Of a stretch of 36,681 nucleotides of DNA, positions 15,444 to 22,771 are shown piece after piece (position 1 is the stretch's first letter; every line of letters starts with the position of its first letter). The stretch covers positions 1 through 36,681 of IMG/VR virus record IMGVR_UViG_3300009785_000042; one strand, given 5' to 3'. The DNA is from a virus. The position numbers and the translations under genes are program-made. The notes beneath the pieces were generated by a model that was given only the letters and a program-made list of their open reading frames with translations, ran no database searches and was not told the origin of the DNA.

Positions 15444-16421
15444 TTAGATGTATTTTGCTAAATGAGTTTGAAATAGTTTTCCTAATTCTTCAGGTGCATT
15501 ATCATAAAATTCTGCAGCAACTGAATTTCTTCCAGGATTGTAAGGCCCTAATTCTATTGAGTGACGTTGATCTGTACTAGCACTTATAGCAATATAACCA
15601 GTACCCGGTCCAGATGTTCTTTTTCTAATTCCAACTGTTAAGAAATGTAATTTACCTTTTTTAGAATTACCGAAGAAAACTCCGATTGCTTTATATTCGG
15701 TTTCTCCTGTACCTACACCCTTTTTAGATGCAGCGTTTGGAGATGCCATAAGTTCTCTATAATTAGGTTCTAATTCTGTGATTTGTTTTGTCACGTTTTT
15801 AGGCAATCCATCTTGTACAATTTTTGCTAGTTCTTTAGAAATTTTAGATGGATTTCCGTTAGCATCATTAAATTCTAATTCGTTAATAGGAAGTATCAAA
15901 GTTTCTTGAACGCTATTTATAAAGGATCCGAAAGATTCTGGTAAGTAAGTAGATTCATTTGCACCAAAAACAATTAATTCATCGCCATTGTTTATAGAAA
16001 GAAGGTATTTAGCTAAGTCCTTTCGTTTTTTATCATTCCATTTTAGTATTTCTGCGATGGTGTGCGATATTGCTGATACTTCACCATCATTTGGTTTATG
16101 GTTTTTAACATAATCATTTATTGCTGCAGTAGCCTTTTTAATATCTGATTTGTTAAGACCTTCATTAACCGATTCTGCAAGTCCAATGATTTCGGATTGA
16201 TAAATCTCTAAACCACTTGTTAATTCATATTTGAAACTAGATAATGTTTTAGTTTTTTTCTTAATAACACCAGTATCAGTATTTTTAGATTTGCTAATAG
16301 CATTAGCGTATTTACCAACACCACCTTTATGATCTAATTGATATTCGATCTTCTGGCCTTTTTTGTATAATGGCTTGTTTGATTCGTTTAAGAATTCATT
16401 AAAGTTTTCCAATTCTTTCAT
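15444..16421 (-). CDS. Hypothetical capsid-targeted protein
   Basis: 325 residues beginning MKELENFNEFLNES, the clearest copy of the shared N-terminal peptide, with predicted cleavage after Glu13. Next is a short KGQKIEYQLDHKGGVGKY segment, similar in style to the beta-barrel start of the neighbouring PAP2 fusion, then a mixed alpha/beta body with GELHFLTVGIRKRT-like strands (about 255-275). No enzyme motif is recognised. It is adjacent to another protein with the same N-terminus, and its ATG overlaps the upstream gene by 4 bases. Likely an internal head protein ejected with DNA; function unknown. Confidence 0.78.
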   Translation of the reverse strand: MKELENFNEFLNESNKPLYKKGQKIEYQLDHKGGVGKYANAISKSKNTDTGVIKKKTKTLSSFKYELTSGLEIYQSEIIGLAESVNEGLNKSDIKKATAAINDYVKNHKPNDGEVSAISHTIAEILKWNDKKRKDLAKYLLSINNGDELIVFGANESTYLPESFGSFINSVQETLILPINELEFNDANGNPSKISKELAKIVQDGLPKNVTKQITELEPNYRELMASPNAASKKGVGTGETEYKAIGVFFGNSKKGKLHFLTVGIRKRTSGPGTGYIAISASTDQRHSIELGPYNPGRNSVAAEFYDNAPEELGKLFQTHLAKYI

Positions 16422-16681
16422 TCGGGTATTATTGTTTCTTTTAGTTTGAAGTTCTCTTGAATTATATATCCTTCTCTCTCGTTAACCATAGATCTCATCC
16501 AATTCTTAATATCCTTTTTAACAATGATAGAATGACTAGTCTCTTTATGGGTGTTAGATTTTCTATAACTAACTCTCACGAACCAATCATCCTTACCTTC
16601 GTTCATATGAGGATCTGCATCAAAAACTATTATTTGTCGGCCTTTTGGCTTTGTAAGTACGATAGGGAAAGTGTATTTCAT
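16418..16681 (-). CDS. Hypothetical 87-residue protein
   Basis: A basic, soluble small protein with a central VRVSYRKSN strand and no family I recognise. It overlaps the downstream capsid-targeted gene by 4 bases (ATGA). A weak TATA-type sequence (GATATATAAAG on the minus strand) lies just upstream, shared with the end of the preceding gene. Confidence 0.7.
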   Translation of the reverse strand: MKYTFPIVLTKPKGRQIIVFDADPHMNEGKDDWFVRVSYRKSNTHKETSHSIIVKKDIKNWMRSMVNEREGYIIQENFKLKETIIPE

Positions 16682-16686
16682 ATACT

Positions 16687-17064
16687 TTATATATCACTTT
16701 CTAATAAAGATTGTTCTCCTCTCAACCACTCGTTACCAACTCTGTATCTCTCACCATAGGTTAGTTCTACACCTTGAGTAACTTCCTTGGTTGGCATTCG
16801 ATAGTATCTCGTAGATTCTACATGTTGAACCAATAAAGATTTTTGTTCGAGTTGACCGATAAGTTTTAATCGATCTCCATCGATAGATGTGAACTCTTTG
16901 TTAAGATCACTGATAACTAAACCAAATATATTAAATGCTTTAGAATACTCTCTATTCCAAGCTTGTAAAAGTGGTTTCATGTATTGTGATGATGGAATGT
17001 TTTCTGTATCAAATACTAACTCTCCGTATTTGTCTTTGTCTGCTCTTGTTTTTACTTTTTTCAT
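16687..17064 (-). CDS. Hypothetical 125-residue protein
   Basis: A soluble protein, mostly helical by composition, starting KKVKTRADKDKYGELVF. No motif recognised. It is the first gene behind promoter cassette B, with an A-rich leader lacking a Shine-Dalgarno sequence, and so is probably expressed with the other cassette-driven genes (ligase, RadA-like ATPase, GIY-YIG) rather than with virion genes. Confidence 0.72.
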   Translation of the reverse strand: MKKVKTRADKDKYGELVFDTENIPSSQYMKPLLQAWNREYSKAFNIFGLVISDLNKEFTSIDGDRLKLIGQLEQKSLLVQHVESTRYYRMPTKEVTQGVELTYGERYRVGNEWLRGEQSLLESDI

Positions 17065-17085
17065 AATCTGTTTTTGTTTGTTTTT

Positions 17086-17160
17086 GTTTTAATTATTTAA
17101 TATATAAATATAATAAAAATAAGTGGAATAAAAAAACTTTTACGCACTTATTTTCGAAAG
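17086..17160 (-). promoter_or_regulatory. Promoter cassette copy B
   Basis: Same element as copy A: minus strand TTCGAAAATAAGTGCG, AAAAGTTTTTTTATTCCAC, then TTATTATATTTATATATTAA before the leader of the gene at 17064. The cassette's upstream edge TGTTAATAA includes the last Cys codon and stop of the DNA ligase gene. Confidence 0.6.
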
Positions 17161-17163
17161 TTA

Positions 17164-18480
17164 TTAACAGTCTCTACCGTTTTGGTAGATATGCTTTATT
17201 ACTGGGAATCGTAAACTAACTCCACCCATTTGATTTTGTGTTTCTTCGAAGTATTGTATTGTAACGGTTTTACCAAGTAGTTCGTTTGGATTCTTAAAAT
17301 AGTATTCTCGTTGCTCTTTAGAGAATCCACTACCAACTCCTACATCGTAACCTTTATGTTCGATTATTATATTTCGTAGTACATCTTTAACTACCTCTTT
17401 TCCATTTTCTACGAATCGCATATCTCCAAGATCACATCGCTTTACGGTATATTCTTCGTCGTAGAATTTCTTTACTTTGAGTAAATTTTTAGATCGCTTA
17501 CCTTCGTAGTTGGTATTCTTCCTAACCATTATTCCTTCAAAACCTTGTTTTTCAGCATCACTCACCATTTCGGCGAATTGCTCATCGGAAGTTAAATGTA
17601 CTTGTTCTACCCATTCGATATTTGGTTTGTTTTCTAAATCTCTCACAGCCATTCGCTCAGATCTTGTTTTAAGAAATGCAGTAGATGTTTTAGATTCGAA
17701 TTCTTCGAGAGTTAAACAATCAAATACTAAGAATTTAGGGTTTTCGATTGTATGTCCTTTTCTTCGAATTTCTTTGATAATTCCTTGGAAATCTTCTTTA
17801 TTATTTTCATCCACTATACAAATTTCTCCATCAAAAATATAATCTCCTTCGATTTTGAGCATTTGCTCCTTTATAACATCGAGAGTTAAGAACGGTTTTC
17901 CGGAACGTGAGGTAAATTTTACTTCATCTCCTTGTTTGAACGCTAAACACCGTACTCCATCGAGTTTTCTAGATCCGTACCATTTTTCGTTTTCGTTTAG
18001 AAAATCCACCATACCGGGTTTATATGCATTTGCAAGAGCAACGTTATAAGTTGGTATTGTTTTAGGAAAGACTTTGTTAATTGATGAGGTACTTGCTCTC
18101 ATTTGTAAATCTCTATCGATAATTAAATGTATTACCTTCGTAAGATCTTCTGGTAAATTTTGAGTATAACCATTAATTGCAGAGATAGCACTGTGACCGG
18201 TAATTACTCTTTCTTTGAGATCATTTAATAATGTAAAGATATCGGTATATCTAGATTCGGTTGAATCGCATAGATGAGAGTTTTTAATACAATTTCTGGA
18301 ATGCACATTATATTTCCAAAATGGATTGTAAGTATATCGAAAGATACTTCGAATAAAACCTGATCTCTCAGATTCGGTTCCTAAACTCTTGAGAATTTCG
18401 AGTTTTTTGTTGTTTGAAGTTGTAGATCGCATTTCGTTTAAGAAATTTAGTAGATCTCGCAGTTCCGTTTGTGTTTGCAT
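17164..18480 (-). CDS. ATP-dependent DNA ligase
   Basis: Seals nicks in duplex DNA using ATP. 438 residues; the nucleotidyltransferase core holds motif I SRKLDGVR (adenylated Lys172), motif III FDGE (216-219), LVFDCL (251-256), motif IV EGIMVRK (315-321) and motif V LLKVKK (333-338). The C-terminal OB-fold region (GKTVTIQYFEE) follows. A ~140-residue N-terminal helical domain precedes the core, as in T4 gp30-like ligases. It has its own promoter cassette (copy C), suggesting early or middle expression. The gene ends in Cys-stop within cassette B. Confidence 0.93.
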   Translation of the reverse strand: MQTQTELRDLLNFLNEMRSTTSNNKKLEILKSLGTESERSGFIRSIFRYTYNPFWKYNVHSRNCIKNSHLCDSTESRYTDIFTLLNDLKERVITGHSAISAINGYTQNLPEDLTKVIHLIIDRDLQMRASTSSINKVFPKTIPTYNVALANAYKPGMVDFLNENEKWYGSRKLDGVRCLAFKQGDEVKFTSRSGKPFLTLDVIKEQMLKIEGDYIFDGEICIVDENNKEDFQGIIKEIRRKGHTIENPKFLVFDCLTLEEFESKTSTAFLKTRSERMAVRDLENKPNIEWVEQVHLTSDEQFAEMVSDAEKQGFEGIMVRKNTNYEGKRSKNLLKVKKFYDEEYTVKRCDLGDMRFVENGKEVVKDVLRNIIIEHKGYDVGVGSGFSKEQREYYFKNPNELLGKTVTIQYFEETQNQMGGVSLRFPVIKHIYQNGRDC

Positions 18481-18498
18481 GTTGTAAATGTTTTTATT

Positions 18499-18571
18499 GT
18501 TTTAATTATTATAATATAAATATAATACTTTTTGGTGGTAAAAAAAAACTTTTGGACACTTATTTTTCAAA
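18499..18571 (-). promoter_or_regulatory. Promoter cassette copy C
   Basis: Minus strand: TGAAAAATAAGTGTCC, AAAAGTTTTTTTTTACCACC, AAAAAGTATTATATTTATA, TTATAATAATTAAAAC, then the ligase leader ending TTTACAACATG. The most complete copy, and the best match to copies E and F. Confidence 0.62.
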
Positions 18572-18585
18572 AACTTATTAACAAT

Positions 18586-18783
18586 TTATTTTTGTTCTTT
18601 AATAGATTCGCTAGATAGTTTAGTAGAATGTCTTTTAAGTAAAGCTTCGTCTGATTGGCTATACTCTTCCATATTCTTCATGAATTTTTTGTTTCTTTTG
18701 ATTCGTTCACTTTCAGATAAAGTATATTTTGCCATTAATAATAGTATCGCTATAATGCCTGCAAAAAATAATATAGTATTCAT
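18586..18783 (-). CDS. Small membrane protein
   Basis: 65 residues: one N-terminal transmembrane helix (about residues 3-19, ILFFAGIIAILLLMA) followed by a charged, basic-acidic tail of about 45 residues. No cleavable signal peptide site is obvious, so it probably stays anchored with the tail in the cytoplasm. Its ATG overlaps the upstream gene's stop by one base. Function unknown. Confidence 0.7.
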   Translation of the reverse strand: MNTILFFAGIIAILLLMAKYTLSESERIKRNKKFMKNMEEYSQSDEALLKRHSTKLSSESIKEQK

Positions 18784-19028
18784 TATTCCTTTTTTATGTT
18801 TTTTAATTGTTCGGTTATCATTTCTAAAGTATCCTTTTTACCTAAATCATAAGCCCTTGAAAGATCTTTATTGTTTCCTATTAAAGTTTCTAATTCTTTA
18901 ATATCCTTTATATCCTCAGGCAAATCTCGTAAAATTTCATTGCAGTTCTCTAATTCCTCATTGTTTAGATGGATGAGATTATTTAATTTAGCTTTCATAT
19001 TTTTTATGCGTTTATATAAGTTGAACAT
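18783..19028 (-). CDS. Hypothetical helical protein
   Basis: 81 residues, highly charged with heptad-like Leu/Ile spacing, probably a coiled coil. The first ATG overlaps the flavin-reductase gene by 25 bases; an internal ATG (MKAKLNN, residue 11, at about 18998) would leave a short gap and is an equally likely start. No function recognised. Confidence 0.65.
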   Translation of the reverse strand: MFNLYKRIKNMKAKLNNLIHLNNEELENCNEILRDLPEDIKDIKELETLIGNNKDLSRAYDLGKKDTLEMITEQLKNIKKE

Positions 19029-19474
19029 AATTCTTTCATTAAATTGCTTATCATTTCTGTAGAAGCAATTGCTTGTGGACTATTTTTATCGAAGGTTTCT
19101 AGATGAGTAACATAAACTTTAGTATGAGATACATTAGAACCAACATAATGAAGAACATCGGTTAGATGACTTATCCCTAACATATTTCCTCCAATACCTC
19201 CGCTCGTACCTATTAGATAAATATCTTTATTTTTAAGTGCTGATGGCCATCCAGCGTTATCTATCATTTGTTTTAATGTAAATGGCATTGATCTATTCCA
19301 TTCAGGAACAACCATTACTATTTTATCATATTCGCTTAATTCTTCTCTACCGCATTCATCAAAATTCTTAATGATAGGTTCTATACTAGAATGATGATTG
19401 ATTAATGTTGCACAGTCTTCTGCGATTAATCTATTCTTTCCAGATCTACTAGATTGTGTTAGGATTAATATCAT
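19004..19474 (-). CDS. NADPH-dependent FMN reductase-like flavoprotein
   Basis: 156 residues with the flavodoxin-like fold of the NAD(P)H:FMN reductase family. Seen: phosphate-binding loop SSRSGKNRLIAE (8-19), VVPEWNRSMPFTLKQMID (55-72), matching the family's 'PEYNgSiPg-LKnaiD', and GTSGGIGGN (89-97), the second flavin loop. It would reduce free or bound flavin or quinones with NAD(P)H. A host redox-control role in infection is possible; there is no obvious partner gene here. It overlaps the upstream gene by 4 bases. Confidence 0.82.
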   Translation of the reverse strand: MILILTQSSRSGKNRLIAEDCATLINHHSSIEPIIKNFDECGREELSEYDKIVMVVPEWNRSMPFTLKQMIDNAGWPSALKNKDIYLIGTSGGIGGNMLGISHLTDVLHYVGSNVSHTKVYVTHLETFDKNSPQAIASTEMISNLMKELCSTYINA

Positions 19475-20043
19475 TTTACGTCTGCTTTAATATCCCAAAA
19501 TGCGTTATGTGCTTTGATCGCTTCAAAATCCCACATTGTAGTTTTTTCTCCTAGAATTTTATCGAATTTGAGTTGAGTCTTTTCCATTTCATTTACTAAG
19601 AATTTCATTGCATCTTCTAAATTATCGAATTTAGTTGTAGACATATCAGAATGTGAATGTCTACCAGTTGTAACTACCCATCGATTTTTTTCAGCGTATC
19701 CAGGATCATTTTCATAAATGCAACAGAATACTTGATGCTTTCCTTTACCGTAAGGGTTTACATTACCCCAAAAGTCAATGTAATCGTAGTTGATTGCATT
19801 TGGATGTAATAAAGTTTTCATAGCATAAGAATGTCTACTCCCTCTAGCTTCAGTTTCTACTTCAACGGTATCGAATTTACCAGGTAATAGTACATTCGGA
19901 AAACTTAATTGAGTAAATTCTTTATACTGAAATCCACAATGAGGGTTTTTGTGAATTCGATATTTATTCGCGTTAACGATTTTCTTTGGTTTTTCTTTTT
20001 CCATGGTTTCGTTTTTCATGGTTTCTTTTTTCATGTTTTTCAT
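19471..20043 (-). CDS. Hypothetical 190-residue protein
   Basis: The first ~25 residues are a repetitive Lys/Glu/Met stretch (MKNMKKETMKNETMEKEK) with four in-frame ATGs, so the true start may be any of 20043, 20031, 20016 or about 20004. The body is soluble, with many His and aromatic residues (GRHSHSDMSTTKFDN) and a W-rich C-terminus, without a motif known to me. It begins 6 bases after the guanylate kinase-like gene and overlaps the flavin reductase by 4. Confidence 0.7.
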   Translation of the reverse strand: MKNMKKETMKNETMEKEKPKKIVNANKYRIHKNPHCGFQYKEFTQLSFPNVLLPGKFDTVEVETEARGSRHSYAMKTLLHPNAINYDYIDFWGNVNPYGKGKHQVFCCIYENDPGYAEKNRWVVTTGRHSHSDMSTTKFDNLEDAMKFLVNEMEKTQLKFDKILGEKTTMWDFEAIKAHNAFWDIKADVK

Positions 20044-20049
20044 GTTTTT

Positions 20050-20529
20050 CTAAAAATTTTTGTTGTTAATAATCAAATCAAAATCTGTGAAGTTTTCAAA
20101 ATCAATAGTATCAGCCTTAATTCTACGTTCGATAGTATCAGATATATCACCTCGATAATATAATCTATTTCGTCTAGTTTCTAAATCTATATCTAAATAA
20201 ATGATCGTACAATTTTTTCTTTCTGCTGGATCAATTTGATTAATTCCATCAGGAGTCATAATGAAAAGATTGCAGTTTTCTAAGAATTGAGATTTAGTTG
20301 TTCCGTACATCCAATTGTTAAATTGAACATATTCGTACCATTGATTACCATCATCCATATCTGCGAAATCTTCATCAGAAATAAAGTAATAATCTTCACC
20401 ATCAATTTCTCCATCTCGTGGAGGTCTTGTAGTATAAGATGTTCCATAGATAAAACCACGACCTTCTAGAATTTTTCTCATATGATCCTTTCCTGAAGCA
20501 GCCTTTCCTACTAAAATTATTTTATTCAT
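20050..20529 (-). CDS. Guanylate kinase-like protein
   Basis: Phosphorylates GMP/dGMP to the diphosphate if active. 159 residues: P-loop GKAASGKD (8-15), SYTTRPPRDGEIDGEDYYF (31-49) carrying the GMP-binding Arg and Tyr residues, Y-V-Q-F..MYGT (the acidic/Tyr GMP-binding strand) and a lid-like RNRLYYRGD (about 124-132). It is shorter than the ~205 residues of bacterial Gmk, mostly because the C-terminus is trimmed. It overlaps a tiny membrane-protein gene upstream by 4 bases (ATGA). Confidence 0.87.
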   Translation of the reverse strand: MNKIILVGKAASGKDHMRKILEGRGFIYGTSYTTRPPRDGEIDGEDYYFISDEDFADMDDGNQWYEYVQFNNWMYGTTKSQFLENCNLFIMTPDGINQIDPAERKNCTIIYLDIDLETRRNRLYYRGDISDTIERRIKADTIDFENFTDFDLIINNKNF

Positions 20530-20642
20530 TTTTTCTTATTTATGTTGATATCTGGTACTAATCCAGAAATAGCACCAATTAAGCATATAACGCCTAAGAA
20601 GTGCCAGATTGATTGGAATGTAAATTCTAAAAACTCCATCAT
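20526..20642 (-). CDS. Tiny membrane protein (38 residues)
   Basis: Reads from ATG at 20642 (a second ATG follows directly at 20639) as MMEFLEFTFQSIWHF, then a hydrophobic stretch with GVICLIGAISGLV and a short polar C-terminus ending KKK. One transmembrane helix. The stop overlaps the guanylate-kinase ATG (ATGA), and a CATATAAT box stands 21 nt upstream; both argue that it is a real gene. Confidence 0.68.
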   Translation of the reverse strand: MMEFLEFTFQSIWHFLGVICLIGAISGLVPDININKKK

Positions 20643-20663
20643 AATTTTAATTATTTAATAAGT

Positions 20664-20671
20664 ATTATATG
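20664..20671 (-). promoter_or_regulatory. CATATAAT promoter box
   Basis: Minus-strand GCATATAATACTTATTAAATAATT, 21 nt upstream of the tiny membrane-protein start and downstream of a strong terminator, so a new transcript must begin here. Confidence 0.5.
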
Positions 20672-20699
20672 CAGGTAATTCAAAGTAGTTTCAATAAAA

Positions 20700-20723
20700 A
20701 AGGGCAGGTTTTACCCTGCCCTT
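20700..20723 (-). terminator. Strong intrinsic terminator
   Basis: On the minus strand AAGGGCAGG-GTAAAA-CCTGCCCTT, a 9-bp GC-rich stem, followed by TTTTTATTG. It ends the transcript containing the tmRNA and the coiled-coil membrane gene. Confidence 0.88.
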
Positions 20724-20737
20724 AATACCGTTTCTAA
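20724..20737. repeat. 14-bp inverted repeat, left arm
   Basis: AATACCGTTTCTAA on the plus strand is a perfect reverse complement of 21117-21130. It directly adjoins the terminator stem; see the right arm. Confidence 0.7.
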
Positions 20738-20746
20738 GTTAGTTAA

Positions 20747-21097
20747 TTATTTAGTTTTCTTCTTACTTTCATTATTTAGATCTGATTCGATTAGCCTGTT
20801 TATTTGCTCATCTGCCCAATCTCTAAATTCATACATGGTTCGATAACTTTTATCAAACCTTTTTTCAAGATCTTCTTGAAGTGTTTCGCTTTCTCTATCA
20901 ACAAAATCAGAAAGCTTTCCAATTTCACTCATAGTGTCTTCTTTTACTTCGTCAATATATCGATGAACGTCTTGTAAATTTGCATCGAGTTGTTTACTTA
21001 GTTTTTGTACCGAACGTACGTTAGATATAAGCCAAATGACTGTTACAATACCTAAAGTTGTTAAAACGCTTGATACGATTAAAAATAGTGTTTCCAT
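20747..21097 (-). CDS. Membrane-anchored coiled-coil protein
   Basis: 116 residues: an N-terminal transmembrane helix (about residues 4-24, LFLIVSSVLTTLGIVTVIWLI) and a long charged coiled coil with heptads (LSKQLDANLQDVHRYIDEV.., DFVDRESETLQEDLEKRF) ending in lysines. It lies between the tmRNA and the terminator and is framed by a 14-bp inverted repeat. A spanin or holin partner, or a membrane-anchored assembly factor, could have this layout, but no direct evidence supports either. Confidence 0.75.
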   Translation of the reverse strand: METLFLIVSSVLTTLGIVTVIWLISNVRSVQKLSKQLDANLQDVHRYIDEVKEDTMSEIGKLSDFVDRESETLQEDLEKRFDKSYRTMYEFRDWADEQINRLIESDLNNESKKKTK

Positions 21098-21116
21098 AGT
21101 TTTTCTTTTTTATTTT

Positions 21117-21130
21117 TTAGAAACGGTATT
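21117..21130. repeat. 14-bp inverted repeat, right arm
   Basis: TTAGAAACGGTATT on the plus strand; on the transcript (minus) AATACCGTTTCTAA begins right after the tmRNA 3' end. It can pair with the copy just before the terminator, closing a ~400-nt loop around the coiled-coil gene. Confidence 0.7.
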
Positions 21131-21477
21131 TGTGGAGATGGTGGGAATCGAACCCACGTCCATAATGTATCCACAATAGATGTTTTACAGCTTAGGCTAA
21201 GTTTTTCAAAACTTCCAAAACTAATATATGTTATTAAACCGTTATTGTTAGGTGGCTTGTGGAGTTATATTATTTCCATTCATTATACACACATGAGTCG
21301 TTTCGTTTTGCATCTAGTAATTTACTAACTCTCGTAAACTCAATTACCTGATGTGCAATTCATCACCTAACTAGGCTGCCATTGCTAACTCAACGTTGCC
21401 GTTTGAGATTGATGTAGGTCATCACCCGTTGCTGAATCTAAAGCTTCTTTCATAATGTCAAAAGCCGTGTCATCCCC
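21131..21477 (-). ncRNA. ssrA: Transfer-messenger RNA (tmRNA)
   Basis: tmRNA rescues stalled ribosomes and tags the unfinished peptide for proteolysis. The mature 5' end GGGGATG (plus 21471-21477) pairs with CATCTCC near the 3' end (21134-21140) in a 7-bp acceptor stem with one G-U. A T-arm GTGGG-TTCGATT-CCCAC lies at 21141-21157, and the 5' side continues with a D-loop-like segment. The tag frame reads G-N-V-E-L-A-M-A-A followed by TAG (21371-21400), close to the bacterial ..LAA ending; the exact resume codon is not certain. The 3' CCA is not fully encoded (A-C-A-A follows the stem). Length about 345 nt is normal. It is a standalone one-piece form. A CATATAAT box is 20 nt upstream. Confidence 0.93.
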
Positions 21478-21497
21478 ATATATCAATGAACTTATTT

Positions 21498-21505
21498 ATT
21501 ATATG
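21498..21505 (-). promoter_or_regulatory. CATATAAT promoter box of tmRNA
   Basis: Minus strand ACATATAATAAATAAG, 20 nt before the mature tmRNA 5' end. That position leaves room for a short leader removed by RNase P, and is the best evidence in the window that CATATAAT is a -10 element. Confidence 0.6.
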
Positions 21506-21543
21506 TTGTTATCTATCATAGGTTTCATATAGAAAATTCTGAC

Positions 21544-21570
21544 AAAAAAAGGAGAGCACGAATGCTCTCC
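21544..21570 (-). terminator. Intrinsic terminator (T-runs on both sides)
   Basis: GGAGAGCA-CGAA-TGCTCTCC, 8-bp stem with stable tetraloop; minus strand continues TTTTTTTGTC and plus strand TTTTTAATT. It ends the minus transcript of the outer-membrane barrel/small membrane genes before the tmRNA unit. Confidence 0.9.
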
Positions 21571-21652
21571 TTTTTAATTATTCCTTTCGGACATGTATTT
21601 AAGAGAAAGGTTCCTAGAGTCTTTCTGGTAAAATACGTTTACATTTTATGTA

Positions 21653-21880
21653 CTATTTATTATCTACAAAGAATGATGTCAATATGACTAGTACGATAAG
21701 TCCAACGAAACCACCTTCACCAATAGAGGTGATAAGTGCCGTTAGATTACCGACTACGTCCATACCGAAAACCATTCCACCAGATAAAATGTTCCAAAGG
21801 ATTGTCACTGGAAGAACCGCTAATAATATAGTTGCTAATCCACCGAAAAATCCTGTTACATATTTAATTACTGAATCCAT
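21653..21880 (-). CDS. Small two-helix membrane protein
   Basis: 75 residues with hydrophobic segments at about residues 8-34 (VTGFFGGLATILLAVLPVTI) and 55-71 (GGFVGLIVLVILTSFF), separated by a short polar loop. Glycine-rich helices and short length are holin-like, but no lysis gene is evident beside it. An 80-base region after it (21571-21652) holds only a weak stem-loop before the terminator. Confidence 0.7.
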   Translation of the reverse strand: MDSVIKYVTGFFGGLATILLAVLPVTILWNILSGGMVFGMDVVGNLTALITSIGEGGFVGLIVLVILTSFFVDNK

Positions 21881-21911
21881 GTTTTTCTCTTTTTTTTATA
21901 GTTAATACTCA

Positions 21912-22322
21912 TTAAAATTTAAGTCCGAAGCCTAGTGTCAAGTTCGTAGTTTTTGCGTCCATATCGTAAACGATTTTTGGATCTACAAAAATACTCTTAT
22001 GGAACGTGAACATTTTACCAGCGCCAATTGACATTCCTTCCGTAGAAAGTCCGTTAGTGGCAACATAAGCGAAATATCCTTTCCAGAAGTATCTTGCACT
22101 AAAATCTAAGTCCATATCGACTGTAGAGTCTGCTTGGGATACTGAAGCACTTATCATTAAGTTCTCCATTACGCCATAACCGACTGTAGGTGAAACGGAC
22201 CATTCAGTCCATGCTACATTTGCAACATCACCAGTTCCTACATACCAATCTCCCTTTTCCTGTGCTTGAGTTCCAACAACTGTTGCAACGATCAAAGCCA
22301 ATGTTAAAAGAATTTTTTTCAT
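21912..22322 (-). CDS. Small outer-membrane beta-barrel protein (OmpW/OmpX-like)
   Basis: 136 residues with a Sec signal peptide (KKILLTLALIVATVVGTQAQ, cleavage near residue 21), then alternating hydrophobic/polar strands with Gly and aromatic girdles, ending in the outer-membrane signature ..LTLGFGLKF with terminal Phe. Roughly eight strands fit. In a Gram-negative host this would be inserted by the BAM complex. Phages do carry outer-membrane porin-like genes, for example to change the receptor or to exclude superinfection; which applies is unknown. It lies between two small membrane protein genes. Confidence 0.75.
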   Translation of the reverse strand: MKKILLTLALIVATVVGTQAQEKGDWYVGTGDVANVAWTEWSVSPTVGYGVMENLMISASVSQADSTVDMDLDFSARYFWKGYFAYVATNGLSTEGMSIGAGKMFTFHKSIFVDPKIVYDMDAKTTNLTLGFGLKF

Positions 22323-22357
22323 AGTTTTTAATTTTTTTTGTTAATATAATAGTTAAT

Positions 22358-22522
22358 TTATTTTGAAGTTGGTTTGAAGTATTCTAGGAATTCATTCGCA
22401 CCCCATCCAAAAGCTACTCCAGCCCAAAGGTTCATACCTTTGAATAGAAGCACAATACCGATTCCTCCACAAATTGCAGATTTGAACCAGTAAGAGTTAA
22501 TAATTTTTTTCATTTTTTCCAT
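22358..22522 (-). CDS. Small membrane protein (54 residues)
   Basis: ATG at 22522, beginning MEKMKKIINSYWFKSA, then a hydrophobic Gly-rich segment (CGGIGIVLLFKGM and WAGVAFGWGA), ending EYFKPTSK. One or two short membrane helices. It is preceded by an A/T-rich leader and followed 35 bases later by the outer-membrane barrel gene. It resembles small cyanophage-type 'high-light-like' lengths only superficially; I do not recognise it. Confidence 0.65.
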   Translation of the reverse strand: MEKMKKIINSYWFKSAICGGIGIVLLFKGMNLWAGVAFGWGANEFLEYFKPTSK

Positions 22523-22710
22523 GTTAAATTATTTTGTTTTTTAATTTTTATTTGTTTGTTAACAATGTTATGTTAATAATTAAGAGGTTATATGTTTGTA
22601 AATTTATAAAGTTTCAAGATAGCCTCTTGTTTGATTTGTAGTATCTATAAGGATAGATCTTGGCTTTTTGATTTGATAATACGCGCGTTCACTTATTGAA
22701 AAATAATACA

Positions 22711-22744
22711 AAAAACAAAAGGACAGTCCCGAGAGACTGTCCTT
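22711..22744 (-). terminator. Strong intrinsic terminator
   Basis: AAGGACAGTC-CCGAGA-GACTGTCCTT, 10-bp perfect stem; on the minus strand followed by TTGTTTTTTG. It ends the transcript of the gene at 22772-23119. The 190 bases downstream (22523-22710) contain no gene; a TTATAAATTTAC sequence there is a possible promoter for the small membrane gene. Confidence 0.88.
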
Positions 22745-22771
22745 CATAGTGGATATTATGCTTGTTTTTAT

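Noticed and set aside
17164-18480. Capsid-targeting peptide in the ligase N-terminus (LLNFLNE)
   Set aside because: The L-N-E occurs within a predicted helix without the M-x(4-6)-F/Y-x-x-F spacing and precedes a normal ligase domain; probably coincidence.
21131-21160. Separate tRNA suggested by the T-arm and acceptor-like sequence
   Set aside because: The T-arm and acceptor strand belong to the tmRNA; the partner 5' strand is 340 bases away and no anticodon arm exists next to it.
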